A DNA stretch of 64,000 nt from Favolaschia claudopus (GCA_037176885.1 JAWWNJ010000154.1:248001-312000), one strand, 5' to 3'. Counted from the stretch's first letter, positions 32,308 to 44,895 are shown. Made by a program: numbers and translations. Notes: a model not told the origin generated them from the letters alone.

Positions 32308-33250
32308 TCAATCGTCCTGCTTCGGGAAATTGATGTATTGCTTCATGAACATCTCCAGCTCATACTCTTCCTCTGCAGGCTGTCCAAATTCTTCTTGAAG
32401 CAAGTGGGGGCAGCTCTCAGCCCTGATCTTCAAAGTTTCAAGGGACCTGTCTGCCGAAATCTTCCTGATCTCAAACATTTCATTGAACTGGGCGCATATG
32501 GTCGTCGGGGTCGGGTCGATGCATGGATACAGCTCCGCGTACTCGTGGGGAGATTGAAGTAGAGTCGGTGAGACGCAGGTTGACGCAGAACCCGTGAACT
32601 GGGCATCGACGCAGAATTGCGCTGCTGGGCGTCGTGTACCAGTCGACTTGGATGCATGCTCAGTTTCATTGCGGTCTGCTCCAGTATGCTCATGCGGAAG
32701 CTTGGTGAAATTTCTCAGTTACAAACACGGCTAATTCCACAAATTGAAATCCATACCTTCTGTTTCTCGTTCGACTTCTTCCCAAGCTTGCGGTCCTTCA
32801 AAGCATGTTCGCCGGGAGATAGCTTGACTTTCTCAGCCTGCTCAACAAAATGCTGCCTTTGATCTTCCGTCATTTTCTTCCACACCATTCCCGCTGCTTT
32901 CGACACCACCGGCTGTAACGTCGATTCCTTGGGAAACCACTCTTGACTCAATAGCCAGGAGCGAAAACAAAGGAACTGATTAGGCGGCCGCCGACTCGGA
33001 CTCGAATTCGTTTTGCCTGACGCTGATTTGGGATCGGAGAGTTCGTCACGAGGGGTGCTTGTAGAAATGACATCTTGCGAGGACGGCAGATGGGTAGACA
33101 CGTTTATGAGCAGTTGACAAACTTCGCATAAGGGTTAGCCAAAGGAAATATCTAGACAAGGAGGGAATGCTAACCTAGATTATCAAGCTGCTGTTTGAGA
33201 GAGTCTGAGGTCTGTTTCGCAGTTGTGTGGGATTTTTGAGACCGTGCCAT
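32308..33250 (-). CDS. HMG-box DNA-binding protein
   Basis: Probable sequence-specific transcription factor. I place the start at 33250 (MARSQKSHTTAKQTSDSLKQ), joined by an intron near 33130-33180 to VCQLLINVSTHLPSSQDV. The box reads RRPPNQFLCFRSWLLSQEWF, ESTLQPVVSKAAGMVWKKM and DQRQHFVEQAEKVKLSPGEH, with the conserved RPPNxFxxFR opening and the W in VWKKM. A basic stretch LKDRKLGKKSNEKQK follows. The C-terminal region is hydrophilic and ends LEMFMKQYINFPKQDD (stop 32308-32310). The MATA-HMG subclass (fungal mating-type, Rop1 or Prf1-like regulators) is possible, but I see no mating-type context such as a pheromone or receptor gene. Confidence 0.8.
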
Positions 33251-34036
33251 GATAGCAACAGAGGTGCTCCAGGGTGATTCACTGATTAATTCTGGGCGTG
33301 GAATCCGTAGATATACGAGCCTTGGGAGTCATTCTAGTATAAAAGGTCCCTGAGACGGACCCGTTGACAAGCCTCGAGGCCATCTTCTCGACACAGGTCA
33401 GCTCCCCGGTGGAGTTCAAAATTCCAGCTACTTGCACCTTGCTTGCACCGGACCGAAACAGCCCAGAAAAAAAAGTATCTTCCGCATCGAAGATCAAGCC
33501 TTTGTACTGGAGAAGATCTAATTGAATCGCGTTTCCTGTGTTTTTTTCGAGTTGTTTGAAGAAGGGGGAAAGTAATTTCTTTTGAATGTATGAAGCACTA
33601 CTATGTCCTCGGTTTTCGTTCGAGCCCTAGAATAGTCCGTATGAATCTCACATATCACCCCAGAATTCGTGATTTGTCCCCTAGAACGTGGCAGACGCCA
33701 GCCTCGCGCTTGACGTGAGGCAATATATGAGGTCAGCTGACCGCGTTTTGAATGTAGGAAGAGGTTCTGTTTCTCCGTTACATTGGATAGATGAATGTTT
33801 CCACCTTCATATTGACGAGATAGCTAGATAGGCGGAGATTGGAGCGAATTGAGGACGAGATTCTTCGACTGCACTGGACACCCTCAAGCCTAACTGTCGG
33901 CCATCGCAAAGATACAGTACCTTGATTCTGGCAGCACGGGCATATACACACAAGTGACAAGGTAAGACAAGGGGATGATGCATAGATGTACACATGGTGA
34001 AGGAATATAGATACTTAGTTCAAAGAATACAATCAG
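33251..34036. other. 0.8 kb without a supported gene
   Basis: AT-rich sequence between two same-strand genes. The frame at 33279-33497 has no recognisable feature. Confidence 0.4.
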
Positions 34037-35398
34037 CTACGGCGCATGAATAGACGGCCGGCTACTGTACCGTTTCCGCCGCTTCGGGAGCCTCAAATGT
34101 ATTCGGGTCGCCGTGGCCGGTGTCAACACTACAGCATTTCGGGATTTAAATTCCACCACCTCCGAGTCGTACAAGTCGAGGTCGGGATCTGAATCAGAAT
34201 CAAGAAGCTCGATACCAGGGCCCTTGATATCTGCAATGATTCCAGCAGCCAGTGTATACGGCTGTTGGTCGTCCGGCTCGAAAGCAAGAATAGATGGACA
34301 GGAAGCCTGCACATCCTCGTCATCCGCATGATTATCTGATTTTCTGGTTGGCAGTTCCGGATTGTCCTCTTCTGCAGGCGTGGGTATAGGCGTAGGGAGA
34401 GGTTTATCTAGATTTGGCAGCACCCCAGAAGGGCTCAAGGCTCGAAGGGAGGGTGCAGATACCGACAGCAAAGATGCCGTGCTCCCGCTCGGACTCGAAC
34501 AGGGACTGCAAGAGCTCGAGCTCTGCATCCTCGAAAAGAGTTTCGGCAATGGTTTGGCGTCGGAGACGAGGCGTTGGCGAGTGACAGTGACCGTGATGCC
34601 GTGTAAGGGATTGTGGGGATCGGAATGTACGAAGGGCTTCGACTTGATGCTATCAATTGTGGAGGTGAGTGAATCGACTCTGCGCCTCGTCTGAACCAGA
34701 TTCGAGAGCTTCGACGAGGGGACCTTGGGTATCATAGCGCCGAGGAAACGGCAGCTTGAAGGCGGTGGACGAGGCTGGGGTCGGACTGTCTGGGTGTCGG
34801 TGAAGGAGCGAGATAGATCTCGAGTCGAGTCCTGATCGGAAGGATATCTTGAAGGTAGCTTTTCCTGCGAGGAAGAAGGGGGGAAGATGGAGTTCTTCAG
34901 AGATGAAGAAGGTAGAGACGAGAGAGAGGTAGTCGAAACATTCCAGTTGGTTACATCGTCGGCTGAGTGTGCTCTGTGCAGATAAGGGGGACGCGGAGGA
35001 GCGCTCCACCCAGTGTCAAGCTGCAGCTTTGGCCTCAGCGATGAGGACCTGGGTGGTCTACATGCAACAACTGGCAATACGAGGTGATGCGTAGAAGGTT
35101 TGGCCAGCAACACAGATGTAGAATCTGAGGGTATCAGCACAGACTTAGCGCCTCTACATTGTGCAACCTCTTTCAAAAGTATGAGATATTTCAAGTAAAG
35201 TTGCCAGGAGCTTCGTACCAACGTCAGAGGATCCTAAATCCTTGGGTATAGGCGGAAGATCTCGCTCTCGTGGATCGAAATCGAGGCTGAAGGTTCGATC
35301 CCGTTGTCTCTGGCCCAACCGGTGCTAGGAGGCGGGTTCATACCAATCAATGAAGCTGAAGCCAAACTCACCTGTATGGAACTTTTGGGTAAAGCCAT
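34037..35398 (-). CDS. Ser/Pro-rich protein of unknown function
   Basis: Not recognised. The start at 35398 gives a nine-codon exon MALPKSSIQ ending in a perfect CAG|GTGAGT donor. The next exon (HRLGQRQRDRTFSLDFDPRE and onward to LGSSD) joins, after an intron with a GTACG donor, to VAQCRGAKSVLIPSDS. From there one long exon runs to the stop at 34037. The protein is mostly disordered, with Ser runs, Pro-rich pieces (DKPLPTPIPTPAEED), a conserved-looking core PHNPLHGITVTVTRQRLV, and an acidic stretch LDSDSDPDLDLYDSEVVEF before a basic end RLPKRRKRYSSRPS. The basic tail could be a nuclear signal. The function is open. Confidence 0.7.
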
Positions 35399-36966
35399 GG
35401 AGGATGGGGAAGTATTGAGGATTGTTGGCGCTGTCGGGCCATATATACGGCGAATGAGTGGGCATCATTTCCAGATTTACAGCAATCTGTATCATGGCGG
35501 AGTATAAATGCATCTGCATCAGGCTGACCATCTCACAAAGCGCAGGGTACATATGTGGGATCCGGGTCAAGATACCGTGAGTGTAAAACATGCAGTTGAG
35601 GCCACAGCGGTCCAGAGAAAAAGCAGAAAGCGAAGTAATTCCGAATGGCATACATAGCTGAAGGCGGACTCTTTGGTTTCGAAAGCACGCCGTCTCGGTG
35701 TAACATGATGATCGCAACAGCCAGTCGAAATTGGAACAGTCAAGAAAGATGTTTTCAGACTTGGCTTGATTTGAAGCAGTTGAAGTCTGAGTGAATAGAG
35801 CATGCGTAGTGCATGGGTTCCATGAGACAACCAGCTTGTTGAGCTCACACGCAGATATCTATTTGCGCTGGTAGATTTATCCAACTTGACGAGTGCTGGT
35901 ATTTTGATTGGTTCGATGAATTTGATTCCGAGAACCTTTGCAGAGACTACTACTGTGGATATATCGAACAGCAGTGCGCTCCTAGTAAACGCGGGTGTAC
36001 GCGAGCTGAGCTGAGGGGCAAGGTCGAAGAAAGAGGTAGAAACACCAGCCCGGCACAGCCACCCTTTAGCGTTCAAACTTCGACCATGACGACGGTTTGA
36101 ACACAGAACAGATTGCGACTCTGCAGCTGTCTAAGTCGTCTCCCTGAGGGCAGACGAAATTTATAGAGTGAGCCAACCTTCGCGCGCTACGGATTCCTAT
36201 CTGACGCCTGAGTAACGCGAAGTTGAAGGGAATTGGTCTATTCTGCCTCTGGGAGACCAACTCTGTCCGTCACTCTGAGTCGAAACCACTGATTCTGCGG
36301 CTTTTTGAACTCCGATTATTCTTCCTATACTCCCCATGCTAGCTTCCACTCTTTTTTTTATGATCTTTGGATCGTCGAGGAAAAGCTGCGGTCGACATCA
36401 AGATCGACACTGGTAGCGTTCTGACCCCTGGTTGCTGGCAGTAACCCACCAATTACGCTGGCCTCTCTCGCGCGAGTACGGTGGGCGTGTGAGAGAGCAC
36501 CCTGAACACATTCAGAGTGACCGAGCATTGGATGGGAGGCAACCTTTCGAGTCGGTCCGAGTCAGATGTGTGAAATGGCACTGGAGTATGATCAAGTCAA
36601 GACCAGCGTAACTCGTCACTAAACAACTCTCTTGAGAGTGCCGTGATTGAAAGTATTGTTTTCGGTAAGAGCTCGAGAAGATGAAACGAGGTGGCGCAAA
36701 ATACTTGCCGGAGCCTGAGTTACCGTCCTGTGGGCTTGATTAAATCATCTTTCTGGCGCTAACATACAACAAGTAGCCATGGTCAAGCCATGGTCATCAG
36801 CGAGGCCACTGGCCTGCGTAGGACTGTAGAACAGTCTTGCTATTTCCCCAGTTGTCGTGTCGTGTCGACGGCTGGCCCAAGTAGCGCCCGCGCAAGTTCT
36901 TAGACCACGAGAAGAGCATGAGGCGTGTATTTTAATCCCATCCTCTACGCTCAACATTATCGCACA
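35399..36966. other. 1.6 kb with one unassigned long frame and a dispersed repeat
   Basis: Contains a minus-strand open frame of about 169 codons (35567-36076; PAFTRSALLFDISTVVVSAK, IKFIEPIKIPALVKLD) with no ATG at its head and a possible donor after ANRYLR. It also carries the first copy of a 40-bp repeat (36165-36204). No function assigned. The frame may be a decayed gene. Confidence 0.4.
36165..36204 (+). repeat. dispersed direct repeat, copy 1
   Basis: 40 bp, AGAGTGAGCCAACCTTCGCG and onward to CCTATCTGA, identical to copy 2 at 37998-38037 except for one base. Weaker similarity extends about 40 bp to the left. The copies flank the BTB gene in the same orientation. Confidence 0.8.
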
Positions 36967-37847
36967 ATGTCAAATGCTGACCCCCCCAACGACCCTAGAG
37001 CAGACGGCCCTTCGCAGGACAGCGCTGTTAGCCTGCGTCACCAGAGATATTATCTGGAGACTATCACATTCAAGGTTGATTCGTGCGCGTCGCTGCATAC
37101 AAAATCGCGCTGATCGTGTGCGCAGGTCGAGGATTGCATCTTCAAGGTGCCGCGATATCACTTCGAGCACTCGTCGGATATCTTCGCCCAAATGTTTACG
37201 TTTCCATCCCGCACCGACGTGCCATGCGAAGGACAAACCGACGAGAACCCCGTCTTGTTGGGAGGGATACACACGGCCGAGTTCGAAGCTCTGCTGAACG
37301 TGCTATATCCGCTGTGAGTTGTGGTTGCTTTGTGAAGATGTTTCGGAATGTGAAATGCAATCGCAGAAACTATCCAACGCTCCTTTCGAACGAGGAAGGA
37401 CCAAAGTGGAACACAAAGGAGGATTGGATTTCTGTCCTCAAGCTAGCCACTCGATGGAACTTCCTCGCTGCCCGGAAATCGGCCATTGATCGTCTTCGCG
37501 CAAGTGGTGACATTGACGATATCGAGCTCATTCTCCTTGCGCGGCAATACGACATTGCAGATTGGCTGAGAGCGGGGTATACAAATCTCGCTCAACGCGC
37601 TGAGCGTATTTCCGAGGAAGAAGCCCAGAAAATTGGATGGGATACAGCGTACCGGCTGGGTCACATGCGTGAACTGGGGCTCCAAGATCGGCACAGCAAG
37701 CAGACGTTGACTTCAGGTGTCCGCCACGCTGGTAAATTTGTTAATGTTGTGTTCGAGGCGGAGATGAAACAAGCCGAATGGGCAAGTGCGAGATACCTGA
37801 GTACTCCGACGTCGGAAACCGGTTTGGATACGAGTAGCCCAATCTAA
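36967..37847 (+). CDS. BTB/POZ-domain protein
   Basis: Basidiomycete BTB protein in three exons. The start at 36967 gives [18 protein letters not shown]. After YYLETITFK an intron ends at GTGCGCAG, and the next exon is [20 protein letters not shown], then [26 protein letters not shown] second intron leads to [20 protein letters not shown] and [20 protein letters not shown]. This order (FKVPRxxFxxxSxxF, EFxxLLxxLYP, WxxVLKLATxWxF) is the usual basidiomycete BTB layout. The C-terminal helical part ends DTSSPI, stop 37845-37847. Such proteins usually mediate dimerisation or cullin-3 binding. No kelch, zinc-finger or other second domain is visible. It is flanked by the 40-bp direct repeats. Confidence 0.85.
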
Positions 37848-37997
37848 CGACTACGATGTCTGTTCAATGCTATATATTCTTACTGTCAACTTTCTGTATA
37901 TGTCAGCAGCTGGTAGCATCCCAAAACGAAGAGACTATTCGTGAGATTTTCGATGGCAGTTAAGTACACTGAGCCTCCCGAGGTAAACGAAAATCAA

Positions 37998-38037
37998 AGA
38001 GTGAGCCAACCTTCGCGCGCTACGGATCCCTATCTGA
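37998..38037 (+). repeat. dispersed direct repeat, copy 2
   Basis: Same 40-bp element as at 36165-36204, offset 1833 bp, with one mismatch. It lies between the BTB gene and the decayed FunK1 copy. Confidence 0.8.
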
Positions 38038-38084
38038 GTTCCGACGGCACAATGCTGAGCTGAATGACGGTTATTTATAGGAAT

Positions 38085-39530
38085 AACATCTCGAAAATAT
38101 ACTGAAGCAGAGCGTGAGGGATAAATGGAATATACAAAACTGGATTGCAATAAGTAGTCAGCGTTTGCCCTTTCCCTTGCGCCTGTTACCTAATGCGTAG
38201 TCATCGTCGGAAGCTCCTTTCCTCCTTCGTCACTGACCTCGCTCTCGATATGCATAGTGTTAATGACCTTAGATGGTCGGCGGCTGCGCAGAGGTGAACC
38301 ATTGTTCGACACCGACGGAAGCGCGAGTGGGGGTCGGCTTGGTCGGAATATCGTCTTCGACAGACATGGACATGCCCAAACCAGAGCCTTCCGCGCCGCC
38401 CATGAAAGACGTCTGACCACGAGAGCCATGAGAGCTGCGAGTACCACCACTGGAAAGTCGGCGTGTTTTGGGTGGGGCAACACGTAAGAGACCTGCACGC
38501 TGTCAGGGGTATCAGGTTGCTTTCACCTGAACGAGGGGCTGGGGTGGGAGACCTCGCAGACGGGGGCTGGTTCAGAAATATCAGCGATAGCCTCATCCAC
38601 GATCGCGAGGAATTATTAGTAGTCGGCGGTGGCAGCCTCTTTTGTGAATCTTGGGAATTCGACAGGTTTCCAATTTCTTAGCGCGGCGTCAATAGTCTCG
38701 CACCGAACTTTGAACAAGCCCTTGAGCTCCTGCATGAAAGTCTCCAGGCGATCCTTCTCTGGGCCATTATATCGGGTGAGAGGTTGTGTGAAAGAGGTGA
38801 ACATGAATCCAGTTTTGTTTACGCTAACGGTCGTTGAATCGAGAGACGGGTTCTCCCAACGCAGAATGATGTTCGATTCTTCGTCGGGGAGGCGTGTTCC
38901 AGTAGGACCATGCCCATAGAGCACATGGTAAAGCACATGGAAAACAGACTCTAGGTCGTCCATATGATCGTGGGGGCCGAGCTTGGGTGACGCCTCCAAG
39001 ACCTTAATTGACTGGAAAGCCTGCGTGCACTGGGAAAGCGAGCACTCGACGCGACGGCCGAAAGGACTCGGGTCAGCATTCGTTGAATATTCAGGAGCTT
39101 TCTTCAAGTCTATGGCCAAGTCCCAATCGATAATGGCGCCTTCACCGTCTTCATGAACTTCAGAAAGGAGAAGGTTGTGGAAACTGATGTCGCGATGGAG
39201 GATACTGCGCTTCAAGAAGCTATCACGATGACCTGGTAGCACATAAGAAACGGTCTTGAATCAAGAGAAGGCCGATTACCCACCTTGAACGATATCACGA
39301 ATTGCACATAACAATGTATGAGCCGAACACGCCTTCTCCAGGGTATGTCCTTAGCGGCGGACGATGCCTCGCATGCGCGTCCGTCCTAGTATAATCTCGG
39401 TGGTATGGGAGGTTGGGTGTATATCTTTGTCTCCGAACTCGTAGACAAATTCTGAGGTCTCGAGCTTTCTCAAACGCGCTAGATCTCAGGCTGTGATTTT
39501 CCTGGGGCACCTGCCAGCGAGATGAAAGTG
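38085..39530 (-). pseudogene. decayed duplicate of the FunK1 kinase gene
   Basis: Clearly homologous to the second half of the kinase at 5518-8361, including the catalytic loop SILHRDISFHNLLL, IIDWDLAIDL, HMDDLESVFHVLYHVLYGHGP and KEAATADY. Three lesions are visible: an in-frame TAA at 39351-39353, where the parent has a Tyr codon (VRR-Y-GDTLE against VRR-stop-GHTLE); two adjacent TAA codons at 38613-38618, where the parent reads EN; and frame changes in the tail. Similarity continues past the stop into the 3' flank, and the first intron is kept with its GT...AG ends. The copy therefore arose by DNA duplication and not retroposition. Its N-terminal half is missing and the left end is approximate. 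Confidence 0.85.
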
Positions 39531-39951
39531 AATATGATCCAGATTGATTGACCAGCGGACTGTTATAGTAGCGCGTGAATTTCACGAAGGAACTTGAGGT
39601 CAGCTTCTGGCAAAAAGCAAACGAATGGTCTCAGAGCTCAGAGAGGATGACGGTAAATTGCAAGTGTTCAATCGGCTCGGCTTGATCGGCCCAGTTGTCC
39701 TGTAACCGCAGAAAAATTCCAGAAAATTCCGAGCAACACCTCGTTGGACCATGAAAATGAAGGAATGTATTGGTATGAGCAACCGATGCACATTGGGGAT
39801 ATACAAGGAACGATGAAATAAATGGAATGTAAGGTCATAAAAGGTCATTAGATTTAGGGTAGTCTCAAAGCAAGGAATGTGTAACGTAGCCGACAACCGA
39901 CAAACAAGCAAGAGAGTGTGAAAAGGTAGAGAAAAGATACGTCCATACAAT

Positions 39952-42900
39952 CTAGGCAACAGGCGTCTTCGTAGACCGCCGCGAGCCGAAGCGCATCTTT
40001 GCGCCGTCCGAACGACCCCAAGTGAAAATGCTGCCGCCATCACGCGAATTGGTGCTGCCAGCACGAGAGCGGAACGACCACGCCGAAGGCGACACAGGCC
40101 GCCCAGGCATACCGTCGTGATCTGGAAGGTTCTCAACAGGAGGATGGTGATGGTGGTGATGCCCCACGGTGTGCTTGCCGTCGCAACAAGCACGAACGTT
40201 CTCCAGCCCTTCAAATCCATTTTCCTCCAGCGAATGATCGTGCAACTCAAAGTCGAGGTCATCGTCGTCGTGTCCGGGAACATCCACGAACGACTTTGAG
40301 GGACTGTATGGGCTCTCTGGGCCGTTCCAGCGCAGATACTCCATGGCAGGCGTTCCCGACCGTTTGCCTAATGATCCGCCAACAGACAGCTGCGACCGGC
40401 TGCGCTGACCGCGAGGTGTGGTATTCCAAGTGTCGCCTCTCCGCGCACTTCGAGCACTCCGTTGGCTTTGTGGGCTGGAGTTGACATTCATTGGCGGTCG
40501 GCCTTCATCGTCAGTGAAGTCGGACATTGGACTGGGAGGTACTTGGAGCGCAGTGCCTGGGGAAGGAATGCTCGGACCGTTGGGCCGCGCCAGCAGATAT
40601 TTCAACGCCTACATAACACGTTAGTTGCGCAATAACGAAGGAAACGAAACAACAAACGTTTAGCCAGATATCATGCCGCTCTTTGGTCGGGGCAGTAATT
40701 TTCATCTCTCGCTGCGGTGTCGAAACGACGACACTGTACTGATACAGGCCAGGGGGCATTGGGTTCGGGTCGAGAACCGAGCGCACACCGTCGATGTAAG
40801 CTGTAAAGAAATTCAGACAAAATAGAAGGCACGAATAGGCTGTACGCTTACCGCTCTTTGCACTGGACTCTGACACATTCGACGAACCGGGATCCGCTGA
40901 ACTCCAATACAGCGTCTTGGTATACGGATGAACCCAGAAGAACCGCTTATGCCTCCGCTCGCCATACCCCTTCCCAATCGCCTTCCGCGTATATTTGTAC
41001 AAAAATTCACCGATCATCGTCTGCGTAATGGCATGGATTATAGTAGGATCCGTCGCCGCATTGGGCCCAATCGTCCGATCCGCTTCAATGGTCGTATTAG
41101 CAGCACGGTTATTCGGTGTCAATGGCCCAACATTTCTTGCCTGCGCCTGCTGCTGCATCACTTGCGACCGGCTCAGGAAAGGATTGTGATCAGAAGACAT
41201 GGAAGAGCGTGGCGAGGCACGACTACGCTCGGAAACCAGAGACACCGTGGATTGCTCTTTACGGCCGGGGGAGAAGGCGGCATTCGCAGCATTCTGCGCA
41301 TACTGGGCAGCGTTTGCTGCCGAGCGGAAGCTGCTCGTCGACGGTGGCTGTCGGAGACTTTGTGCTGACGGCGGCATACTCGATCCGTGCTGGCGAACAT
41401 AAGTACTCTTGCCCGCACTCCCAGGAGGCAGCATTAACATCGACCCAAATGTCGGCGTCGTAGCGCGCTGAATGAGTTCAGCCGGCGGTGGGGAGGAAGG
41501 GCGAGGCGGTGGTATATCGTGCCGTCGGTCGGGTATGAAATTTGGCGGCGGCATGCTTCCAGGCGGCGGCGGAGCGCGAGGCGGAGGAGGGAGTGCCATG
41601 GTAGGAGGTCGGGATTTATCTACTATGGGAAGATCATTTGAAGGCACACGCGAGCGCGTCTCAACATCATGGACCGACGAGATGGCCGAGTCGATAGATT
41701 GTCGGCGATCGTCCATGGAGCTACGCGCACGAGCGTGGTATACGTTGTTGCCCGCGCCATACACCGGACCAGCATCGCGCGATGTGGGTGTGGCGGCGGG
41801 GGCCGGGGCCGGGGCAAGGCTGGCGGATGCGGCTGCAGTGGCAGCGGCAGCAGCCGGGGCCATAAATTGGAACTGCTGCCCACCCGCACCAACACGATAC
41901 ATCGCCGGAGACGCAGGTACGGACGAAGGCGCTGCCTTGACCGGCGTTGGAGGCGCGATGGCGGCGGGTGGGGTAGGAGGTGTCCATGGCTCCGTTTGAA
42001 TTGACATCTCCTTCACCTCGGGTTTGGGTTCCGCTTTAACAGGCTCTGGAGCAGCGACAACTGGCGAAGGTGGCCGTTCAATCACAGGGCTGGCGGGATC
42101 CACGCCCTGATCCACATATGTCCGTGCATGAGCAGCCGCCGCGTAGAACGACGAGGGACGGCGCATATCAGACGCCTTGATGCTCTCCTCCCCGTCTCCC
42201 TCCACATCGCCAGCCCCATCTGCGTCCGTCATCGTCATCACCGAATGGAAGTCTTCATGCGAAGAATGGAAGTCGTCTCTTGAACTGGCGAACCCGCCCG
42301 TAGCAGAATGGAACTCTGCTGTGTGAGTTGACGCGCGGGATTCGAGACGAAGGCTTCCCCGAGCATCCTGGTAGTCCTCCATGTCCGTCTCGCCATCGGT
42401 TTCGGTTTCATCACCACCAGTATCGGCCAGGAAAGCGCCACTGCGACGAGGAGTGACAGTCGGAGATCGACCAGGTACAAGGGTTGTCCGACGTTCCCGA
42501 ACAGGCGAAGTTTGCATCCCCGTCTCGTCAGTGTCCCTCTCCACCTCCACCTCAACGATCTTCTCAACAATCCTCTCGACAATCTTTTCCACCTCAACAA
42601 TCTTCTCCACGGGCACCTCAACAAGCTTTTCCACCAACTTCTCGACCTCGACAATCTTCTCCACCGGCACCTCTACTATCTTCTCCACGATCTTCTCAAT
42701 CTCAACCACCTTCTCCACCGGGACTTCCACAATCCTCTCAACAATCTTCTCTACCACCACCTCTCTCACCCGCTCTTCCGGCTCGACAAAGTCAGTTTGA
42801 GTGGCCAATTCAGCCGTCTCCACCTCATCCTCGACGAACTCGTCAGCACCCAATTCGGCTGCAAGTACGCCAGCCGTCTTGACGAGGCTGGCCGGACGAC

Positions 42901-44895
42901 CAGCACCATTCGCTGCCCGCCCACGTCCCCGACCCCTTCTCGGCCGTGCCCGAGGCGCACTCATGGGAGAGACAGACATTTGCCGTAACGGAGAAGCGAT
43001 AGAGGGCGTGCGAGAGAGACTATGGTCGCCATATGTGAAAGCGGGGTCCATACCGTTCCCGTCGACACTGATCCGCCGGTTTTGTGGTTCCTCCTCCTCA
43101 GGGATCTCCTCTTCCTCTTCCTCAGGAATAATCTCGTCTTCACGCATATCCTCTTGCGAGCTTTGGAAGAACGCAGATTCCTCGGGGTCGACGTCGTCGT
43201 AGTCTGTGAGCCGCATGGCGGGTACAGGCGGGGCGTCCGAATCCACTGCGAAAGTGGATGAGCCGGTGTCGGAGGCTGCGGGTGAGGCGGCAGCCATGCC
43301 CAAACGCTGCACCAACGACATGCCGCCTCGTCCTCCACGACCCCTTCCTCCGCGCCCACGGCCACCGACCTTGAACGGAGTGAGACGCATCCTGGAAGAG
43401 CTCTTCTCTGCCACCGTTTCGTCCGCATCCTCGTCCTCGTCCTCGTACGCCAAAGCCTCCCCTGGCGTCGGCGGCATCGGGCTTCCACGCCGGCCTTCCT
43501 TTTCGCGACGCAGCGTGCCCTTGAGAGTGCTGATCTGCCTTTGAGCATGAGCAAGCTTCTGACGTAACACCTCCAACTCGCTCTCCTGCCCCTTGAGCGG
43601 AATAGGACTGGCGTCAGGTGAATCAAGCATTTCGCCGTCGTCCAGTTCATCATAAGCAGTCCGCCGCGCGCGGGTAGACGGAGCGCCACCTGTGGCAAAC
43701 ACATCGTCGTCGGCGTGCGCCGGAGTCAGCAGATCCTCCGACGCGCCGTTCGGTGTTACAGGGGATCCGAATTGAGAGGAAAGCAGACCGCGGCGGCCAG
43801 CGCGAGCTGCGTCGGTCTTAAGACGGTCGACAACGCCTTGTAAATCACTCTTGTCGCGCACAAGCCCCGCGGCGGCCTTGCGGTGGGTGGCCACATCGGC
43901 CTCGTGTTTCGCTTTCATCTCCTCGACGACGCCTGAAAGGCGCTCAGATTCATGTTTGGCGGTCTCAGCGGCTTGGAGAGACGCTGCAAGCTGCGCGGCG
44001 AGACGGTCGGCTTTGAGTGAAGAAGCGGACTCGGCCGAAGTAGCAGCCGATAACTGAGTGCGGAGTTCCTGGAGGGTGACTTCGAGATTCCAGTTTTCTT
44101 CCTTGTATTTATCTAGCGTGACTGTCAAAACATGCGCGGATGGGTCGCGTGCAACTCACCTGTACTGGACTCTTGCTGGCGTAGAGCTGCGCGAAGGGCT
44201 TCGACACTCTTCTCCAGATCGTCCTTTTCCTCTTTCATATCTTGTATGGCTTTGTCGCGTTCGCCGAGAAGACTCTGGAGGCGTCGAACCTCGGTAAGAA
44301 GTCCAGAGCCGATTTCGAAAGCGAATTCTTTGAGATAGCGTTAGAGTTAGTGTACCGACGAGTCAGGAGCAAAAGAAAGACGGACCGACGTCGTCAGCAC
44401 GATGGGCGGCATTCTTTGCGCGGCGGGACTGGGCTGCAGCGCTGGTGGCAACGGGTGTCTTGGCATTGGGCTTGCTATTCTCGTCAGGAAGCGAGAAAGA
44501 CGACGGTGGCGGCGATGCGGGTCTCTAGCATGAATGACATGAAAAAGAACACCCAAAAGAATGAGCTTGCCACCCACTCGTGAGCCAAAGGCACTTGAAA
44601 GCTCTGCGTTCTCCTTGTCCCAGGACATCAGGGTCTCTGCCAGTTCGCGGTAACGATCCCTTGCGTCGTCGTCGATCTGGTCGTCGTCAAGCTTGTCCGC
44701 ATCTATTTCTTGCAGCTGGCGGATGCGCTCCTCGAGCTCCATCTGCTGGGCTAGAACCCTTTGGCCCAAAGTGCCGGCCTGCTGGAGCTGCTTTTCCTTC
44801 GAGTCAAGCAGGGATTGTAGGTGGTATTTCATGTCGCCTGCAGAGGAAGTCGAGGTGGTGAACATAGCGTCGAGCCCGTCCGATGAAGACGCCAT
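39952..44895 (-). CDS. Num1/ApsA-like cortical anchor with PH domain
   Basis: Large cell-cortex protein of the Num1/ApsA/Mcp5 family, which anchors dynein and mitochondria at the membrane. The start at 44895 gives MASSSDGLDAMFTTSTSSAG and a coiled coil (LEERIRQLQEIDADKLDDDQ). The next exons hold the family signature LTEVRRLQSLLGERDKAIQD and KEENWNLEVTLQELRTQL. The middle is a long, acidic and disordered region with about ten VEKIVE(V/R/K)-type repeats (42530-42770). The C-terminal part is a PH domain (IGEFLYKYTRKAIGKGYGER, RHKRFFWVHPYTKTLYWSS, YQYSVVVSTPQREMKITAP, KERHDIWLN) split by introns near 40800 and 40650. A tail with a His run ends STKTPVA (stop 39952). Phosphoinositide binding by the PH domain is known for the family. 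About 1500 residues. Confidence 0.88.
42530..42770 (-). repeat. coding repeat VEKIVEV/VEKIVEK in the Num1-like protein
   Basis: About ten degenerate heptads built on VEK(I/V/L)VE, at DNA level an imperfect repeat of about 21-30 bp. It probably forms a charged helix or coiled coil. Confidence 0.75.

Noticed and set aside
35281..35320. tRNA-like T-loop sequence (GGTTCGATCC)
   Set aside because: It is within a coding exon of the Ser/Pro-rich gene, and no acceptor stem or anticodon arm can be drawn around it.
41472..43202. Long plus-strand frames within the Num1-like gene
   Set aside because: They are shadows of the repetitive, GC-rich coding sequence on the minus strand.
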